A stretch of 64,000 nucleotides of DNA from Bacteroides sp. 51 (GCF_010500965.1 NZ_QVMI01000038.1:21553-85552), one strand, 5' to 3'. Numbered from the stretch's first letter, positions 18,446 to 27,891 are shown. Made by a program: numbers and translations. The notes: generated by a model from the sequence alone, not told the origin.

Positions 18446-18597
18446 AACCAGATGTACGTCTGGTTAGTGACTAGATGTACATCTAGTTACTGACCACATG
18501 TACATCTGGTCGTTATCATCTCCCTATGAAAAACAGTTATCTTCTAGTGATAATTAAGTTATCATTAGGAGATAAACGATATAACTCTAAGAGTTAT
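18446..18597. repeat. Cluster of five palindromes after HD-Pnk
   Basis: Three related ~20-bp palindromes in tandem lie at 18446-18465, 18469-18488 and 18492-18511; each is built on CAGATGTACATCTG-like halves, the middle one being perfect over 18 bp (18470-18487). A different 39-bp imperfect palindrome (TTATCTtCTA...TAGgAGATAA) lies at 18537-18575 and a 7-bp hairpin (ATAACTC/GAGTTAT) at 18581-18597. They fill the gap between HD-Pnk and the convergent CCA-adding enzyme. Possible roles are termination, RNA stability or protein binding. Confidence 0.75.
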
Positions 18598-18630
18598 TTC
18601 CGGGAGATTAAGTATAAAAGGGGATTATTA

Positions 18631-20067
18631 TTACTTCTTCAGTGGTTCCAGTCCCATTTTCCGGGCTTTCTCCATCATATACTGATATGCTGCCTCGTAC
18701 TCATTAGGAATTACCCCATCAAGAATAGCATCTTTAATAGCACTCTTCAATGCACCAACCTCTCGGCAAGGCTCCAATCCGAATATTTCCATAATCTCTT
18801 CACCACTAATCGGCGGCTGAAAGTTCCGGACACGGTCTTTTTCCTCAATATCTTTAAGCTTCTGACGTACCAGACGAAAGTTATTCAGAAAGCGTTCTTT
18901 ACGCTCACTGTTTTTAGAGGTTATATCTGCCTCACAAAGCATCATCAAGTCATCAATATCATCACCGGCTTCAAAAAGCAAACGGCGTACAGCAGAATCT
19001 GTGACCTCATCATCGGCTATGGCAATAGGACGCATGTGCAAGCTTACCAGCTTCTGGACATACTTCATTTTTTCATTCATCGGAAGTTTCATTTCCCGGA
19101 AAATGCCCGGTATCATCTTCTCGCCAATGAAATTATGGTTATGGAAAGTCCATCCAATGCGGGGTTCCCAACGTTTTGTGGCAGGTTTAGCTATATCATG
19201 AAACAAAGCGGCCCAACGCAACCAGAGGTTATCTGTATGTTTACTGATATTATCCAAAACTTCAAGGGTATGGTAGAAGTTATCTTTATGGCCACGGCCA
19301 TTTTTTACATCAACACCCTGTAATGCAGATAGTTCCGGAAAGATTAACGCCAATAATCCTGAACGCTCGAGGTCAATAAAGCCTTTGGAAGGAACAGGAG
19401 AAAGAATGATCTTATTTAGTTCATCGGCAATACGCTCTTTGGAGATAATCTTTATCCGTTCACGGTTGCGACACAGGGATTCAAACGTTACATCATCAAT
19501 GTAAAAATTGAGTTGGGTAGCAAAGCGAATGCAACGCATCATGCGTAGCGGGTCATCACTAAAGGTTATATCGGGATCAAGTGGGGTACGGATCGTCCGT
19601 TCCTTCAAGTCGGATATTCCGTTGAAAGGATCGACTAATTCACCAAAACGATCTTTATTCAGGCATACTGCCATGGCATTAATGGTAAAGTCACGGCGGT
19701 TCTGATCATCCTGAAGTGTCCCGTCTTCTACAATTGGTTTACGAGAGTCACGCTGATAAGACTCCCTGCGTGCACCTACAAACTCGACTTCCATATCCCG
19801 GAATTTAACCTGCGCTGTGCCGAAATTCTTGAAAACCGCTACTTTAGCCGACTTTCCAATCTTTGTACCAAAGGCTTTCGCCATCTCGATTCCACTTCCT
19901 ACAACAACTACGTCAATGTCTTTGGATGGGCGTTCCAGAAATAAATCCCGTACATATCCCCCTACGGTATAACATTCAAGTCCCAGACTATCTGCGGTTT
20001 CCGATAAGGTATGAAATATTTTATGGTTAAAACGTTGCTTAAGCTCTTCAGCGGTCAGATCAATCAT
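18631..20067 (-). CDS. cca: CCA tRNA nucleotidyltransferase with HD domain
   Basis: 478-aa class II nucleotidyltransferase that adds or repairs the 3' CCA of tRNAs. The head has GGYVRDLFL and the metal-binding pair in DIDVVVVG; the neck and body carry RRDFTINAMA, DPLRMMRCIRFATQL and ERIADELNK. A C-terminal HD domain (LFHDIAKP) follows, as in many bacterial Cca enzymes, where it gives phosphatase or phosphodiesterase activity. It is convergent with the RNA-repair operon; the coincidence of two RNA 3'-end enzymes with HD domains is suggestive but may be chance. A TATTTTTG -7 box on the minus strand (20096-20103) likely drives it. Confidence 0.94.
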   Translation of the reverse strand: MIDLTAEELKQRFNHKIFHTLSETADSLGLECYTVGGYVRDLFLERPSKDIDVVVVGSGIEMAKAFGTKIGKSAKVAVFKNFGTAQVKFRDMEVEFVGARRESYQRDSRKPIVEDGTLQDDQNRRDFTINAMAVCLNKDRFGELVDPFNGISDLKERTIRTPLDPDITFSDDPLRMMRCIRFATQLNFYIDDVTFESLCRNRERIKIISKERIADELNKIILSPVPSKGFIDLERSGLLALIFPELSALQGVDVKNGRGHKDNFYHTLEVLDNISKHTDNLWLRWAALFHDIAKPATKRWEPRIGWTFHNHNFIGEKMIPGIFREMKLPMNEKMKYVQKLVSLHMRPIAIADDEVTDSAVRRLLFEAGDDIDDLMMLCEADITSKNSERKERFLNNFRLVRQKLKDIEEKDRVRNFQPPISGEEIMEIFGLEPCREVGALKSAIKDAILDGVIPNEYEAAYQYMMEKARKMGLEPLKK

Positions 20068-20104
20068 GCTAATTTCTTTGAATCTTTTGAGAGTGCAAAA
20101 ATAC

Positions 20105-20224
20105 GAATAAGTTTTGAGTTTTGAGTTATAAGTTTTAAGTTGCTATGCAGTGCTTAGTTTGTTATTTTGTGAGAACTCATAACTCAAAACTCAGAACTCA
20201 TAACTTAAAACTCAAAACTTATTC
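20105..20224. repeat. Heptamer-type inverted repeat
   Basis: Arms made of 7-nt units like AGTTTTG/AGTTATA (20105-20141) and their complements (20174-20224); the outer 18 bp (GAATAAGTTTTGAGTTTT) are perfectly inverted. The spacer holds GTTGCTATGCAG. It fills the divergent promoter region between cca and the lipoprotein gene. Confidence 0.85.
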
Positions 20225-20225
20225 T

Positions 20226-20233
20226 TAATTTTG
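20226..20233 (+). promoter_or_regulatory. Bacteroidales -7 box beside a repeat
   Basis: TAATTTTG, 24 bp before the lipoprotein start. Its -33 region would lie inside the right arm of the inverted repeat. Confidence 0.5.
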
Positions 20234-20257
20234 TGCTTTCACTATAAAGACCGAACA

Positions 20258-21094
20258 ATGAAAAAACTGGTTATTCTCTCATTCGTATCTTTGTTGCTGG
20301 TTTCCTGTGGAGACGGAACAGAAAAAAAAGCGGCCCAAAAGCTTCAGTCGGCACTTCAAGCATTCGACGCGGGTGATTTTAATCTGGCTAAAACTGAAAT
20401 AGACAGTATTAAGATATTATATCCCAAAGCATTCAATGCACGTAAGGAAGGAGTCAAATTGATGCAACAAGTAGAACTCGCAGAGCAAAAGCAAACTGTA
20501 GCTTATTTGGACAGCATACTTTCCAGTAAACAAGCTGATTTTGAAGCTATCAAGAGTAAATTTGTTTTGGAAAAAGATACGGCATACCAAGAGATTGGCA
20601 ATTATTTCTGGCCAACACAAACCGTTGAAAAGAACCTTCACCGCTCTTACCTGCGCTTCCAGGTTAATGAAAGAGGAGTGATGTCTATGACATCTATTTA
20701 TTGCGGATCGTCCAACATACACCATCTGGCTGTAAAAGTGATTGCTCCCGACGGCACATTTGCTGAAACTCCTGCATCCAACGATAGCTATGAGACTACA
20801 AATTTAGGAGAAAAGATTGAAAAAGCTGATTATCTACTTGGGCAAGATGGCAACGTTATGGGATTCATTTATTTTAATCATGATAAGAATCTGAAGGTAG
20901 AGTGCCTGGGAGGTAAAAAGTACACCACAACCATGTCTGCTTCCGATCGTCAAGCTTTAAAAGAAACCTATGAGCTTTCGCAGATTTTATCGGCAATTGA
21001 ACAGGCGAAAAAAGAAAAAGAAGAAGCAAACCTGAAAATCGGATTCATTTCACGCAAGATAGAAGAAGATCAAAAAGCGAATCTATCCGAATGA
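20258..21094 (+). CDS. Hypothetical lipoprotein with coiled-coil end
   Basis: 278-aa lipoprotein (signal MKKLVILSFVSLLLVSC, lipobox LVSC). Start at 20258 is chosen to place the signal peptide; an ATG 27 bp upstream adds untypical residues. Residues 20-90 are helical and charged with TPR-like spacing (LQSALQAFDAGDFNLAKTEIDSI), the middle is beta-rich (YLRFQVNERGVMSMTSIYCG), and the last 40 residues form a Lys/Glu coiled coil. No enzyme motif. It overlaps the GNAT gene by 4 bases (ATGA), so the two are coupled. Function unknown. Confidence 0.8.
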   Translation: MKKLVILSFVSLLLVSCGDGTEKKAAQKLQSALQAFDAGDFNLAKTEIDSIKILYPKAFNARKEGVKLMQQVELAEQKQTVAYLDSILSSKQADFEAIKSKFVLEKDTAYQEIGNYFWPTQTVEKNLHRSYLRFQVNERGVMSMTSIYCGSSNIHHLAVKVIAPDGTFAETPASNDSYETTNLGEKIEKADYLLGQDGNVMGFIYFNHDKNLKVECLGGKKYTTTMSASDRQALKETYELSQILSAIEQAKKEKEEANLKIGFISRKIEEDQKANLSE

Positions 21095-21591
21095 GAATCA
21101 AACTGGTAGAGATACAGGAAAGCGATTTATCTTTTATTAAAGAGATATATGACTATTATACGCTCAATACAACTGTGGTTTATTCTATAGAGCCCGTCAG
21201 TATAGAGGAAATTCGTTCGTTTCTCCCTATTGGCGACCCGGTTTATCGCTCTTTTATAATTAAATCGCCCGAAGGTGAGGATATTGGCCTTTGTTATTTT
21301 TCTAAATTTAAACCACGTGAAGCCTATCGTATTTCTGTAGAACTAACCATCTATCTAATACCGGAAGCCGCCGGTAAAGGCTATGGCAGCGAAGCCCTTA
21401 ACCAAATAGAAGAGATCATTAAGTCCGGTGGATTTCATAATATTATGGCATTGGTTGGAAATGAAAATGACGCCAGTATCCATTTGTTTGAGAAATCAGG
21501 CTATACATGTTGCGCTGATATAAAGGAAGCGGCCGAGAAGTTTGGCCGGAAGATCGGCCTCAAGATGTACCAGAAAATATTGAAAGTATGA
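21091..21591 (+). CDS. GNAT family N-acetyltransferase
   Basis: 166-aa acetyltransferase of the GCN5 superfamily, phosphinothricin acetyltransferase (Pat/YncA)-like. The N-terminus KLVEIQESDLSFIKEIYDYY, the acetyl-CoA loop AAGKGYGSEAL and the C-terminal NENDASIHLFEKSGY are the expected motifs. Acceptor substrate unknown. Start overlaps the upstream lipoprotein stop, which may mean shared regulation rather than shared function. Confidence 0.9.
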   Translation: MRIKLVEIQESDLSFIKEIYDYYTLNTTVVYSIEPVSIEEIRSFLPIGDPVYRSFIIKSPEGEDIGLCYFSKFKPREAYRISVELTIYLIPEAAGKGYGSEALNQIEEIIKSGGFHNIMALVGNENDASIHLFEKSGYTCCADIKEAAEKFGRKIGLKMYQKILKV

Positions 21592-21661
21592 AGTGCCGAA
21601 GAGCTAATCTCTTCAACACCATCATACCTCACAAACACCCAGTATTAACGTTATTCAATGT

Positions 21662-21811
21662 TTAAATAAAAATGGAACCATCCTCTTTTTCTGAGGAAGG
21701 CTCCATTTCCTCATTACATGATACTCCCACGAGCGCAAATAATGATAATGAGAATGCTCTAAACATTCTACTGGAAACAACGCAATAAGAAAATAGCGAT
21801 AATATTTTCAT
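21662..21811 (-). CDS. Possible small lipoprotein (uncertain)
   Basis: A 49-aa frame (start ATG 21811; alternative ATG at 21766 gives 34 aa) contains MFRAFSLSLFALVGVSC, a convincing signal peptide and lipobox, followed by an acidic tail NEEMEPSSEKEDG. Small lipoproteins like this are common in Bacteroidales. Against it, the end of the frame is encoded by the hairpin at 21670-21707 and no promoter is clear. Treat as a candidate. Confidence 0.33.
   Translation of the reverse strand: MKILSLFSYCVVSSRMFRAFSLSLFALVGVSCNEEMEPSSEKEDGSIFI
21670..21707. terminator. Hairpin, probable terminator
   Basis: AAATGGA..TCCTC (21670-21685) pairs with GAGGA..TCCATTT (21693-21707) around a T-rich loop; likely ends the lipoprotein-GNAT transcript. 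Confidence 0.55.
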
Positions 21812-21957
21812 TTTCAACAAACATACAAAAAAACAACAGGAATGAGAAATCACCCCTGTCCTACTTCCTACAAATGGTTTACATAAACGCACTTATAGAA
21901 CAATATTTTCTGTTTAAAAGAATTGTATCCCTACCGCGAACGGTTTGCGGACTAACC

Positions 21958-22548
21958 CTATAGCCGTTTAAAAGCTTGTTTAATGACACTTTCTACGGGT
22001 GCCTGCGGATCATCTTTTAAAATAGCCATAACCACTTTTTGCGATGGAGCAGCAGCAAAGCCCAACATGGTTAAGGCAGCTACAGCCTCTTCCAATACTG
22101 CACTGTTCCCAACAGGTACGGTCATGCCGCTTTCAACAGATGTAGCACCTGTGCGAATCTTATCTTTCAGGTCAACAATCACACGCTGAGCCGTTTTCAA
22201 CCCGATACCCTTTACGGTTTTCAACATCGTCACGTTTTCAGTGCTAATAACATTCACAAGTTCTGCCGGACTTAGTGCAGAAAGTATGGTACGTGCCGTA
22301 TTTCCTCCAATACCCGAAACGGATATCAATAGCAAAAACAATTCACGTTCCTGCTTACTTACAAATCCATAAAGCACATGGGCATCTTCGCGAATGGCTT
22401 CATAGATATATAGTTTACAACTGGTTTTGCCTTGTATAGCGGAATAAGTGTTTAGTGATATATTTACCGCATAACCCACTCCATTACAATCTACAACTGC
22501 GACGGCCGGAGTCAGTTCGGCCAATTCGCCCTTAACATATTCAATCAT
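21958..22548 (-). CDS. ruvA: Holliday junction branch migration protein RuvA
   Basis: RuvA (196 aa) binds four-way junctions as a tetramer and recruits the RuvB motor. The N-terminal OB fold starts [12 protein letters not shown] and contains [12 protein letters not shown]; two helix-hairpin-helix motifs follow ([13 protein letters not shown] and [19 protein letters not shown]), then a linker and the C-terminal RuvB-binding domain ([10 protein letters not shown]). Complete and of normal length. ruvB and ruvC are not in the window, as is common in Bacteroidales. Confidence 0.97.
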   Translation of the reverse strand: MIEYVKGELAELTPAVAVVDCNGVGYAVNISLNTYSAIQGKTSCKLYIYEAIREDAHVLYGFVSKQERELFLLLISVSGIGGNTARTILSALSPAELVNVISTENVTMLKTVKGIGLKTAQRVIVDLKDKIRTGATSVESGMTVPVGNSAVLEEAVAALTMLGFAAAPSQKVVMAILKDDPQAPVESVIKQAFKRL

Positions 22549-22689
22549 AATCCAAAGATAAAGCAGATAAAATATATTTCAGCTATGAATCTGAAAGTTT
22601 TTGCGGCATCAAACTTATAATTCACAATTTGCCTATCTTAAAAACACATAAACCTGACACAAAATTCAGCAAAAACCAGATAGAATGCT

Positions 22690-22697
22690 TACTTTTG
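22690..22697 (+). promoter_or_regulatory. Bacteroidales -7 box of ddh
   Basis: TACTTTTG matches TAnnTTTG, 42 bp before the ddh ATG at 22740. Confidence 0.55.
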
Positions 22698-22739
22698 TAC
22701 TCAGAAAACAGAAATTTGCATAATATAACCAACGAAAAG

Positions 22740-23639
22740 ATGAAAAAAGTAAGAGCCGCCATCGTAGGATATGGCAACATCGGACAGTATGTTCTGGAGG
22801 CACTTCAAACTGCCCCGGATTTTGAGATAGCAGGTGTGGTTCGTCGTAACGGCGAAGAAAATAAACCCACAGAGTTGAATGATTATCTGGTAGTAAAAAA
22901 CATAAAAGATCTGAATGATGTTGATGTAGCGATTCTTTGCACACCAACCAGAAGCGTTGAAACGTATGCTAAAGAATGTCTGGCACTTGGCATCAATACA
23001 GTAGATAGTTTCGATATCCATACTGGTATCGTTGACTTGCGCCGGGAATTGGCAGCTGTAGCAAAAGAACACAACAGTGTTGCTATCATTTCTGCCGGAT
23101 GGGACCCGGGAAGCGATTCTATCGTACGTACCATGCTGGAAGCTATTGCTCCAAAGGGCATTACGTATACAAACTTTGGTCCGGGTATGAGTATGGGGCA
23201 CACCGTGGCTGTAAAAGCGATTGACGGAGTGAAAGCTGCACTTTCTATGACTATCCCAACAGGAACAGGTATACACCGCCGTATGGTTTATATTGAAGTA
23301 AAAGACGGATATAAGTTTGAGGAGGTGGCGGCTGCCATTAAAGCAGATGCTTATTTCGTAAATGACGAAACACATGTTAAGCAGGTATCTTCTGTTGATG
23401 AATTACTCGATATGGGACACGGAGTAAGCTTAACCCGCAAAGGTGTATCGGGCAAGACTCAGAACCAATTATTCGAATTCAATATGCGTATCAATAACCC
23501 TGCATTAACTGCTCAGGTATTGGTGTGCGTAGCCCGTGCATCGATGAAGCAACAACCGGGTTGCTACACCATGATCGAAGTCCCTGTTATCGACTTGCTA
23601 CACGGCGACCGTGAAGATTTGATCGCACACCTCGTATAA
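22740..23639 (+). CDS. ddh: meso-Diaminopimelate D-dehydrogenase
   Basis: 299-aa NADPH-dependent enzyme that makes meso-diaminopimelate from tetrahydrodipicolinate in one step (lysine and peptidoglycan supply). The Rossmann motif is VGYGNIGQYV near the N-terminus; ISAGWDPGSDSIVRT, FGPGMSMGHTVAVKAI and TIPTGTGIHRRMVYIE are signatures of DapDH. I start at 22740 (MKKVRAAIVGYG); the in-frame extension upstream to 22629 would cover the -7 box. Ddh is found in a limited set of bacteria including Bacteroidales. Divergent from ruvA. Confidence 0.95.
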   Translation: MKKVRAAIVGYGNIGQYVLEALQTAPDFEIAGVVRRNGEENKPTELNDYLVVKNIKDLNDVDVAILCTPTRSVETYAKECLALGINTVDSFDIHTGIVDLRRELAAVAKEHNSVAIISAGWDPGSDSIVRTMLEAIAPKGITYTNFGPGMSMGHTVAVKAIDGVKAALSMTIPTGTGIHRRMVYIEVKDGYKFEEVAAAIKADAYFVNDETHVKQVSSVDELLDMGHGVSLTRKGVSGKTQNQLFEFNMRINNPALTAQVLVCVARASMKQQPGCYTMIEVPVIDLLHGDREDLIAHLV

Positions 23640-23644
23640 CAAAC

Positions 23645-23700
23645 AGGCGAGCAGACGGCAAGGTGACGGCAAGGTGGCGCTGCCAGTTTCCATGCGGATA
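23645..23700. repeat. Short GGCAAGGTG-type repeat
   Basis: Two direct copies of ACGGCAAGGTG are followed by GGCGCTGCCAGTTTCCATGCGGATAAT (positions about 23673-23699). A related block, GCCACTGCCAAGTTTCTATGCAGATATT, lies near 52735-52762, and GGCGGCAAG repeats lie at about 49550-49565. Confidence 0.5.
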
Positions 23701-23727
23701 ATAAGATATTAATCAAGGTTTTAAAGG

Positions 23728-23758
23728 AGACTGTCTCTGCAAAGAGATGGTCTTTTTC
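23728..23758 (+). terminator. Terminator of ddh
   Basis: AGACTGTCTCT (23728-23738) pairs with AGAGATGGTCT (23743-23753), one mismatch, then TTTTTC. Confidence 0.75.
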
Positions 23759-23869
23759 TTTTTAATGTAAATTGCAAACCAAAATATATAATTAAGCATT
23801 GTTAATTCACACATAATAATTATCTTAGGCAAGGAAAAAAGACTAAATACAAGGCTTAATCATAATATT

Positions 23870-25867
23870 ATGAAAAACAAACACTATCCACGAATGATTG
23901 CGATCATTATCTGCTCTTTTTGTATGGTATCACAAATGTCTGCACAACAGTTCAGCACTAAATTTGGGAAAGTCACAGACGACGAAGTGAGCATGACAAC
24001 CTATGCTCCGGATACGGCAGCAAATGCCGTTATTCTCTTCAAGAATGGCACGACTATGTATGATTTGCTTGCCAACGATTTTAAGATAACCTATGTTGTC
24101 GAAACAAAAATCAAAGTCCTTAAATCCGAAGGAACGGAATATGCCAATATACAGATTCCTTACTACAGCAATGAGCGTAATCCCCAGACCAAAGAAATTG
24201 TCAGCCAGATAGAGGCCATAGCCTATAATATGGAGAATGGACAGGTAGTAAAAACCAAGATGAAGAAAGAATACATCTTCCGGGAGCGCCTCAGCGATAA
24301 GTACATGCAAGTCAAATTCTCAATTCCTTCGGTCAAGGCCGGCACGGTTATTGAGTATAAATATAAAATACAGTCCGATTTCTATTATCAGCTCAAAGAC
24401 TGGGAAATACAGGATGAGATTCCCGTTATGTCCAGTAATTATGATATCACTATTCCCGAGTATTTCAAATTCAATTTCGAAATGCGGGGAGCTTCATCCA
24501 TTAAGACTGACCGTAAGGAGGTTCCGATGTCTTTATCGGCTGGGGGACAAGTTATACGTTGTAATGCTTCTAATATTACATTCCAAGCCAACGATATACC
24601 TGCCTTAAAAGGCGACGATTACATCTGGTGTCCGGATGACTACAAGTCGCAAATTATCTTCGAATTAAGTGCATTAGACTTTGGGGCCGGTGGTTACCGT
24701 TCTTTCACCACATCATGGGAAAAGATTGATGAACTATTGTTGGAGGACGAAGACTTTGGCAAGTTACTTAAAATGAAGAATCCATTGCAGGATGAGATGA
24801 ATGCCCTCAATATTAGCAGTCTATCTACCGATCAGAAAATTGCAGTTCTGTTCAGATTCTTAAAAAGTAAGATATCCTGGAACGAGAAGTATGGTTTATA
24901 CGGAATGGATATTAAAAAAAGCATCAAAAGCGGAACGGCCAATAACGCTGAACTTAATTTTATACTTATCAGTATGCTTCGCGAAGCAGGAATCAGGGCA
25001 TATCCGGTTGTTCTGAGCCGCCGGAATCTGGGGATCATTCCTTACACCCATCCTTCAATCAACAAAATCAATACATTCGTTGTCGGAATCGAGAACTCGG
25101 ATAGTACACGTGTTTATCTTGATGGTTCTGTTGAGGATGGTTTTATAAATACCCTCCCTCCGGTACTTCTTACGGACCGGGCAAGAATTATCAGTACGAC
25201 TAAAGGAGATAAATGGGTAGACTTAAGCGCGATCGGAAGAAACATATTCCGGTCTACCATTAATGCTACGATTGACAGCGAAGGCAACATCAAGGGAGAT
25301 CGAAGCATTTCGGCTATGGGACAGAATGCTGCTAACTACCGGAGTCATTTCAAAGCGGCTAAAGATAGCACCGAATATATTGAAAAGAGGGAGGAAAAGT
25401 TCGATATCAAGATGCTTTCTTACAGTCAGGAAGGAATGCGGGCATTCTCGCCCGAAGTAAAGGAGTCGTTTACTTTCACAAAAGCATCATCGGCAAGTGG
25501 AGATTTCCTTTATATAAATCCTATCATATTTGCTCACATTGACGAGAATCCTTTTATTCAGGAAAAGCGGCAGTTGCCTGTAGACTTTTCTTATCCTTAT
25601 TCGGTTAGAATGGCGAATGTGTTTATTATACCCGAAGGATACCAGATAGAAGAACTTCCTAAAAGTCAAATGCTGAAGATGGACAACAAAGGCGGCGATT
25701 GTACCTACAGAGTGGTGGGATCGGGCAATCGCATTCAGGTAAGTTATGTCTTCAATATTTACAGGACATTGTTTACTTCGGAAGAGTATCCGATGCTGAA
25801 GAATTTCTGGGGAGCAATAAGCGACAAGAGTAGTGAGATGATCGTTTTAAAGAAAACAGCCCAATAA
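23870..25867 (+). CDS. DUF3857/transglutaminase-like protein lacking the catalytic Cys and His
   Basis: 665-aa exported protein (signal peptide ending QMSAQ). The DUF3857 domain covers about 50-220 (KIKVLKSEGTEYANIQIPY ... VIEYKYKIQ), a transglutaminase-like core about 300-420, and a DUF3858-like beta domain the C-terminus. Aligned to its neighbour, the active-site Cys of SGFGDCKG is Asn359 here (SGTANNAE) and the His of TNHVIL is Thr (INTFVV), so hydrolysis or cross-linking by the usual thiol mechanism is not expected. It may bind peptide or glycan chains instead. It is 13 bp upstream of the second DUF3857 gene; the pair forms an operon. Confidence 0.88.
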   Translation: MKNKHYPRMIAIIICSFCMVSQMSAQQFSTKFGKVTDDEVSMTTYAPDTAANAVILFKNGTTMYDLLANDFKITYVVETKIKVLKSEGTEYANIQIPYYSNERNPQTKEIVSQIEAIAYNMENGQVVKTKMKKEYIFRERLSDKYMQVKFSIPSVKAGTVIEYKYKIQSDFYYQLKDWEIQDEIPVMSSNYDITIPEYFKFNFEMRGASSIKTDRKEVPMSLSAGGQVIRCNASNITFQANDIPALKGDDYIWCPDDYKSQIIFELSALDFGAGGYRSFTTSWEKIDELLLEDEDFGKLLKMKNPLQDEMNALNISSLSTDQKIAVLFRFLKSKISWNEKYGLYGMDIKKSIKSGTANNAELNFILISMLREAGIRAYPVVLSRRNLGIIPYTHPSINKINTFVVGIENSDSTRVYLDGSVEDGFINTLPPVLLTDRARIISTTKGDKWVDLSAIGRNIFRSTINATIDSEGNIKGDRSISAMGQNAANYRSHFKAAKDSTEYIEKREEKFDIKMLSYSQEGMRAFSPEVKESFTFTKASSASGDFLYINPIIFAHIDENPFIQEKRQLPVDFSYPYSVRMANVFIIPEGYQIEELPKSQMLKMDNKGGDCTYRVVGSGNRIQVSYVFNIYRTLFTSEEYPMLKNFWGAISDKSSEMIVLKKTAQ

Positions 25868-25880
25868 TCAATCTTGAGTT

Positions 25881-27761
25881 ATGAGAAAAAGTCTTGCTAT
25901 TTATCTGGCTATATTTCTTTGCCACAGTATATCTGCGCAAATCGCAACGAGTGTTCCTGAAGAGTTAATGGAGAATGCCTACTGTGTTGTACTGGACAAT
26001 CAGATTGATTTCATATGTGAATCGCTCACAAGTGCAGTGAAAAAAGAAACAATCACGATAATGATTCTCGACCAGAAGGCTAAAGATGCAGGTCATTTCA
26101 CTTCGATGTGCGATAAATTCAGTACGTTACGAAAGTTTACGGGAGAAATATTTGATAAAAGTGGAAAGTCAATCCGGAAGATCAAAAAAAGCGATTTAAA
26201 GATGACGGAATATTCTTCGGGACTAACCAGCGATGATTATTTGTATTATTATGAGTGTAATGGTCCGTCCTATCCATACACTGTTAAATACGAATGGGAA
26301 GTTAAATACAAGGACGGACTCATTATGTTTCCGGTATTTGCTCCGCAAGAAGGGTTCAACCAGTCGGTTGTTACGGCATCTTACCGGCTTTATGTACCTG
26401 GAACCGTTAAGTACCAACGCAAGATGATCAATACGGATATTACTCCGCAAAAGAAAACAACCCCGGATGGCGAATGTGAAGAGATTGTCTTCAAAAACAT
26501 GAAAGCATACGAGAACGAGCGATACGGACCTTCCATTTATACACTGGCTCCCATCGTTTACCATACGCCTCTGAACTTCTTCTTTGATGGTGTTGCAGGA
26601 AGTATGGAATCATGGACTAATTATGGATTATGGCAAAACAGTTTACTAAAAGACCGGGATATATTGCCCGAGCCTTTCAAAGCGAAACTCAAAGATATTA
26701 CGGCAAACTGTACCACAGACCGGGAGAAGGTAAAGGCTGTTTACGATTATTTGGCCGAGACTACCCGCTATGTAAGTATCCAACTGGGCATTGGAGGATT
26801 TCAACCGATTGCCGCTGCAAACGTAAACAAGTCCGGCTTTGGCGACTGTAAGGGTTTATCCAATTATGCGATGGCTATGCTGAAAGAACTGGGCATAAAA
26901 TCTTATTATACAGAAATAAGTACCCGGAACAGTCGGTTATTAAAAGATTTTGCGAGTGTGAACCAAACCAACCATGTTATACTTCAAGTTCCACTGCCCA
27001 ATGACACCCTTTGGTTGGAATGTACCAACCCACAGCTTCCTTTTGGTTATGTACACAGCGGAATAGCCGGCCATGACGGGTTGTTGATAAAAGAAGAAGG
27101 AGGCGAAATTTACCGTTTACCGTCCTATCCTGATGCTACAAATACGCAAGTCGTAGAGGCGAATATAAGTCTTGACCCAACCGGAAAAGCAGAAATAAAG
27201 GCTCAACAGATATCCCATCTGCATCAATATGAATCGATGTCTTATATTAAGCAACTGGAACCCAATAAACAAAAAGATTATCTCCGGTCGGATATTCAAC
27301 TGGCCAATGCCAGCATTAATAATATAATTATCAACGAGAAGAAGGAGGCAAATCCATCCATTGATATTCAGTATACTATTGACTGTGAGAAATATGGGAA
27401 CAAAACCGGAAATCGTTTATTTATTCCTGTCAACATATTCCGCAGCAGACTAAATACTTCCAGCAAGAAAGAGCGTATTTATGATATCTACATATACAAC
27501 GGATACCTAGATACCGACAAGATCGTTATACAGATTCCGGAAGGTTTTACGATTGAGGCCATGCCCAAACCGGTTGAACTTACCGAAAAATTCGGCAAGT
27601 TTCAGTCGACCATTACTACCGAGGGAAAAAGTATTGTGATTACGCATCAGTTATTATTAAAATCCGGAAAATACCCAAAAGAAGATTATCCGGTTTTTGC
27701 ACAATTTAATCAGGTTGTATCCAAACAATATGATGAGAAGATTATATTAAGAAAGGAATAA
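25881..27761 (+). CDS. DUF3857 and transglutaminase domain protein, intact catalytic core
   Basis: 626-aa exported paralogue of the upstream gene (signal peptide ending SISAQ). DUF3857 covers about 45-210, a transglutaminase-like core about 270-400 and a C-terminal DUF3858 domain about 480-626. Here the catalytic Cys323 (GFGDCKG) and His365 (TNHVIL) are present, so it is the likely active partner. Family members are periplasmic with no settled reaction; peptidase or cross-linking activity on envelope peptides is an inference. An A/T-rich repeat region follows. Confidence 0.88.
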   Translation: MRKSLAIYLAIFLCHSISAQIATSVPEELMENAYCVVLDNQIDFICESLTSAVKKETITIMILDQKAKDAGHFTSMCDKFSTLRKFTGEIFDKSGKSIRKIKKSDLKMTEYSSGLTSDDYLYYYECNGPSYPYTVKYEWEVKYKDGLIMFPVFAPQEGFNQSVVTASYRLYVPGTVKYQRKMINTDITPQKKTTPDGECEEIVFKNMKAYENERYGPSIYTLAPIVYHTPLNFFFDGVAGSMESWTNYGLWQNSLLKDRDILPEPFKAKLKDITANCTTDREKVKAVYDYLAETTRYVSIQLGIGGFQPIAAANVNKSGFGDCKGLSNYAMAMLKELGIKSYYTEISTRNSRLLKDFASVNQTNHVILQVPLPNDTLWLECTNPQLPFGYVHSGIAGHDGLLIKEEGGEIYRLPSYPDATNTQVVEANISLDPTGKAEIKAQQISHLHQYESMSYIKQLEPNKQKDYLRSDIQLANASINNIIINEKKEANPSIDIQYTIDCEKYGNKTGNRLFIPVNIFRSRLNTSSKKERIYDIYIYNGYLDTDKIVIQIPEGFTIEAMPKPVELTEKFGKFQSTITTEGKSIVITHQLLLKSGKYPKEDYPVFAQFNQVVSKQYDEKIILRKE

Positions 27762-27811
27762 CACTTTATATCATAATTGGATTGGAAATGAATTAAAAGT
27801 AAATGGTTAAC

Positions 27812-27891
27812 TGTAGGGGCGGTTCGTGAACCGCCCAATGCCCAGAATACACAGGAAGCCATTTTCGGGCGGTTCGCGAACCGCCCCTACA
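27812..27891. repeat. GTAGGGGCGG palindromic repeat, copy 2
   Basis: Arms of 25 nt (27812-27836, 27867-27891) differing at one base, each with inner TTCG(T/C)GAA symmetry. The 30-nt spacer AATGCCCAGAATACACAGGA... is nearly the same as in the copy at 58436. Confidence 0.88.

Noticed and set aside
18446-18511. CRISPR array from evenly spaced palindromes
   Set aside because: Units follow with almost no spacer (3 bp) and no cas gene is nearby.
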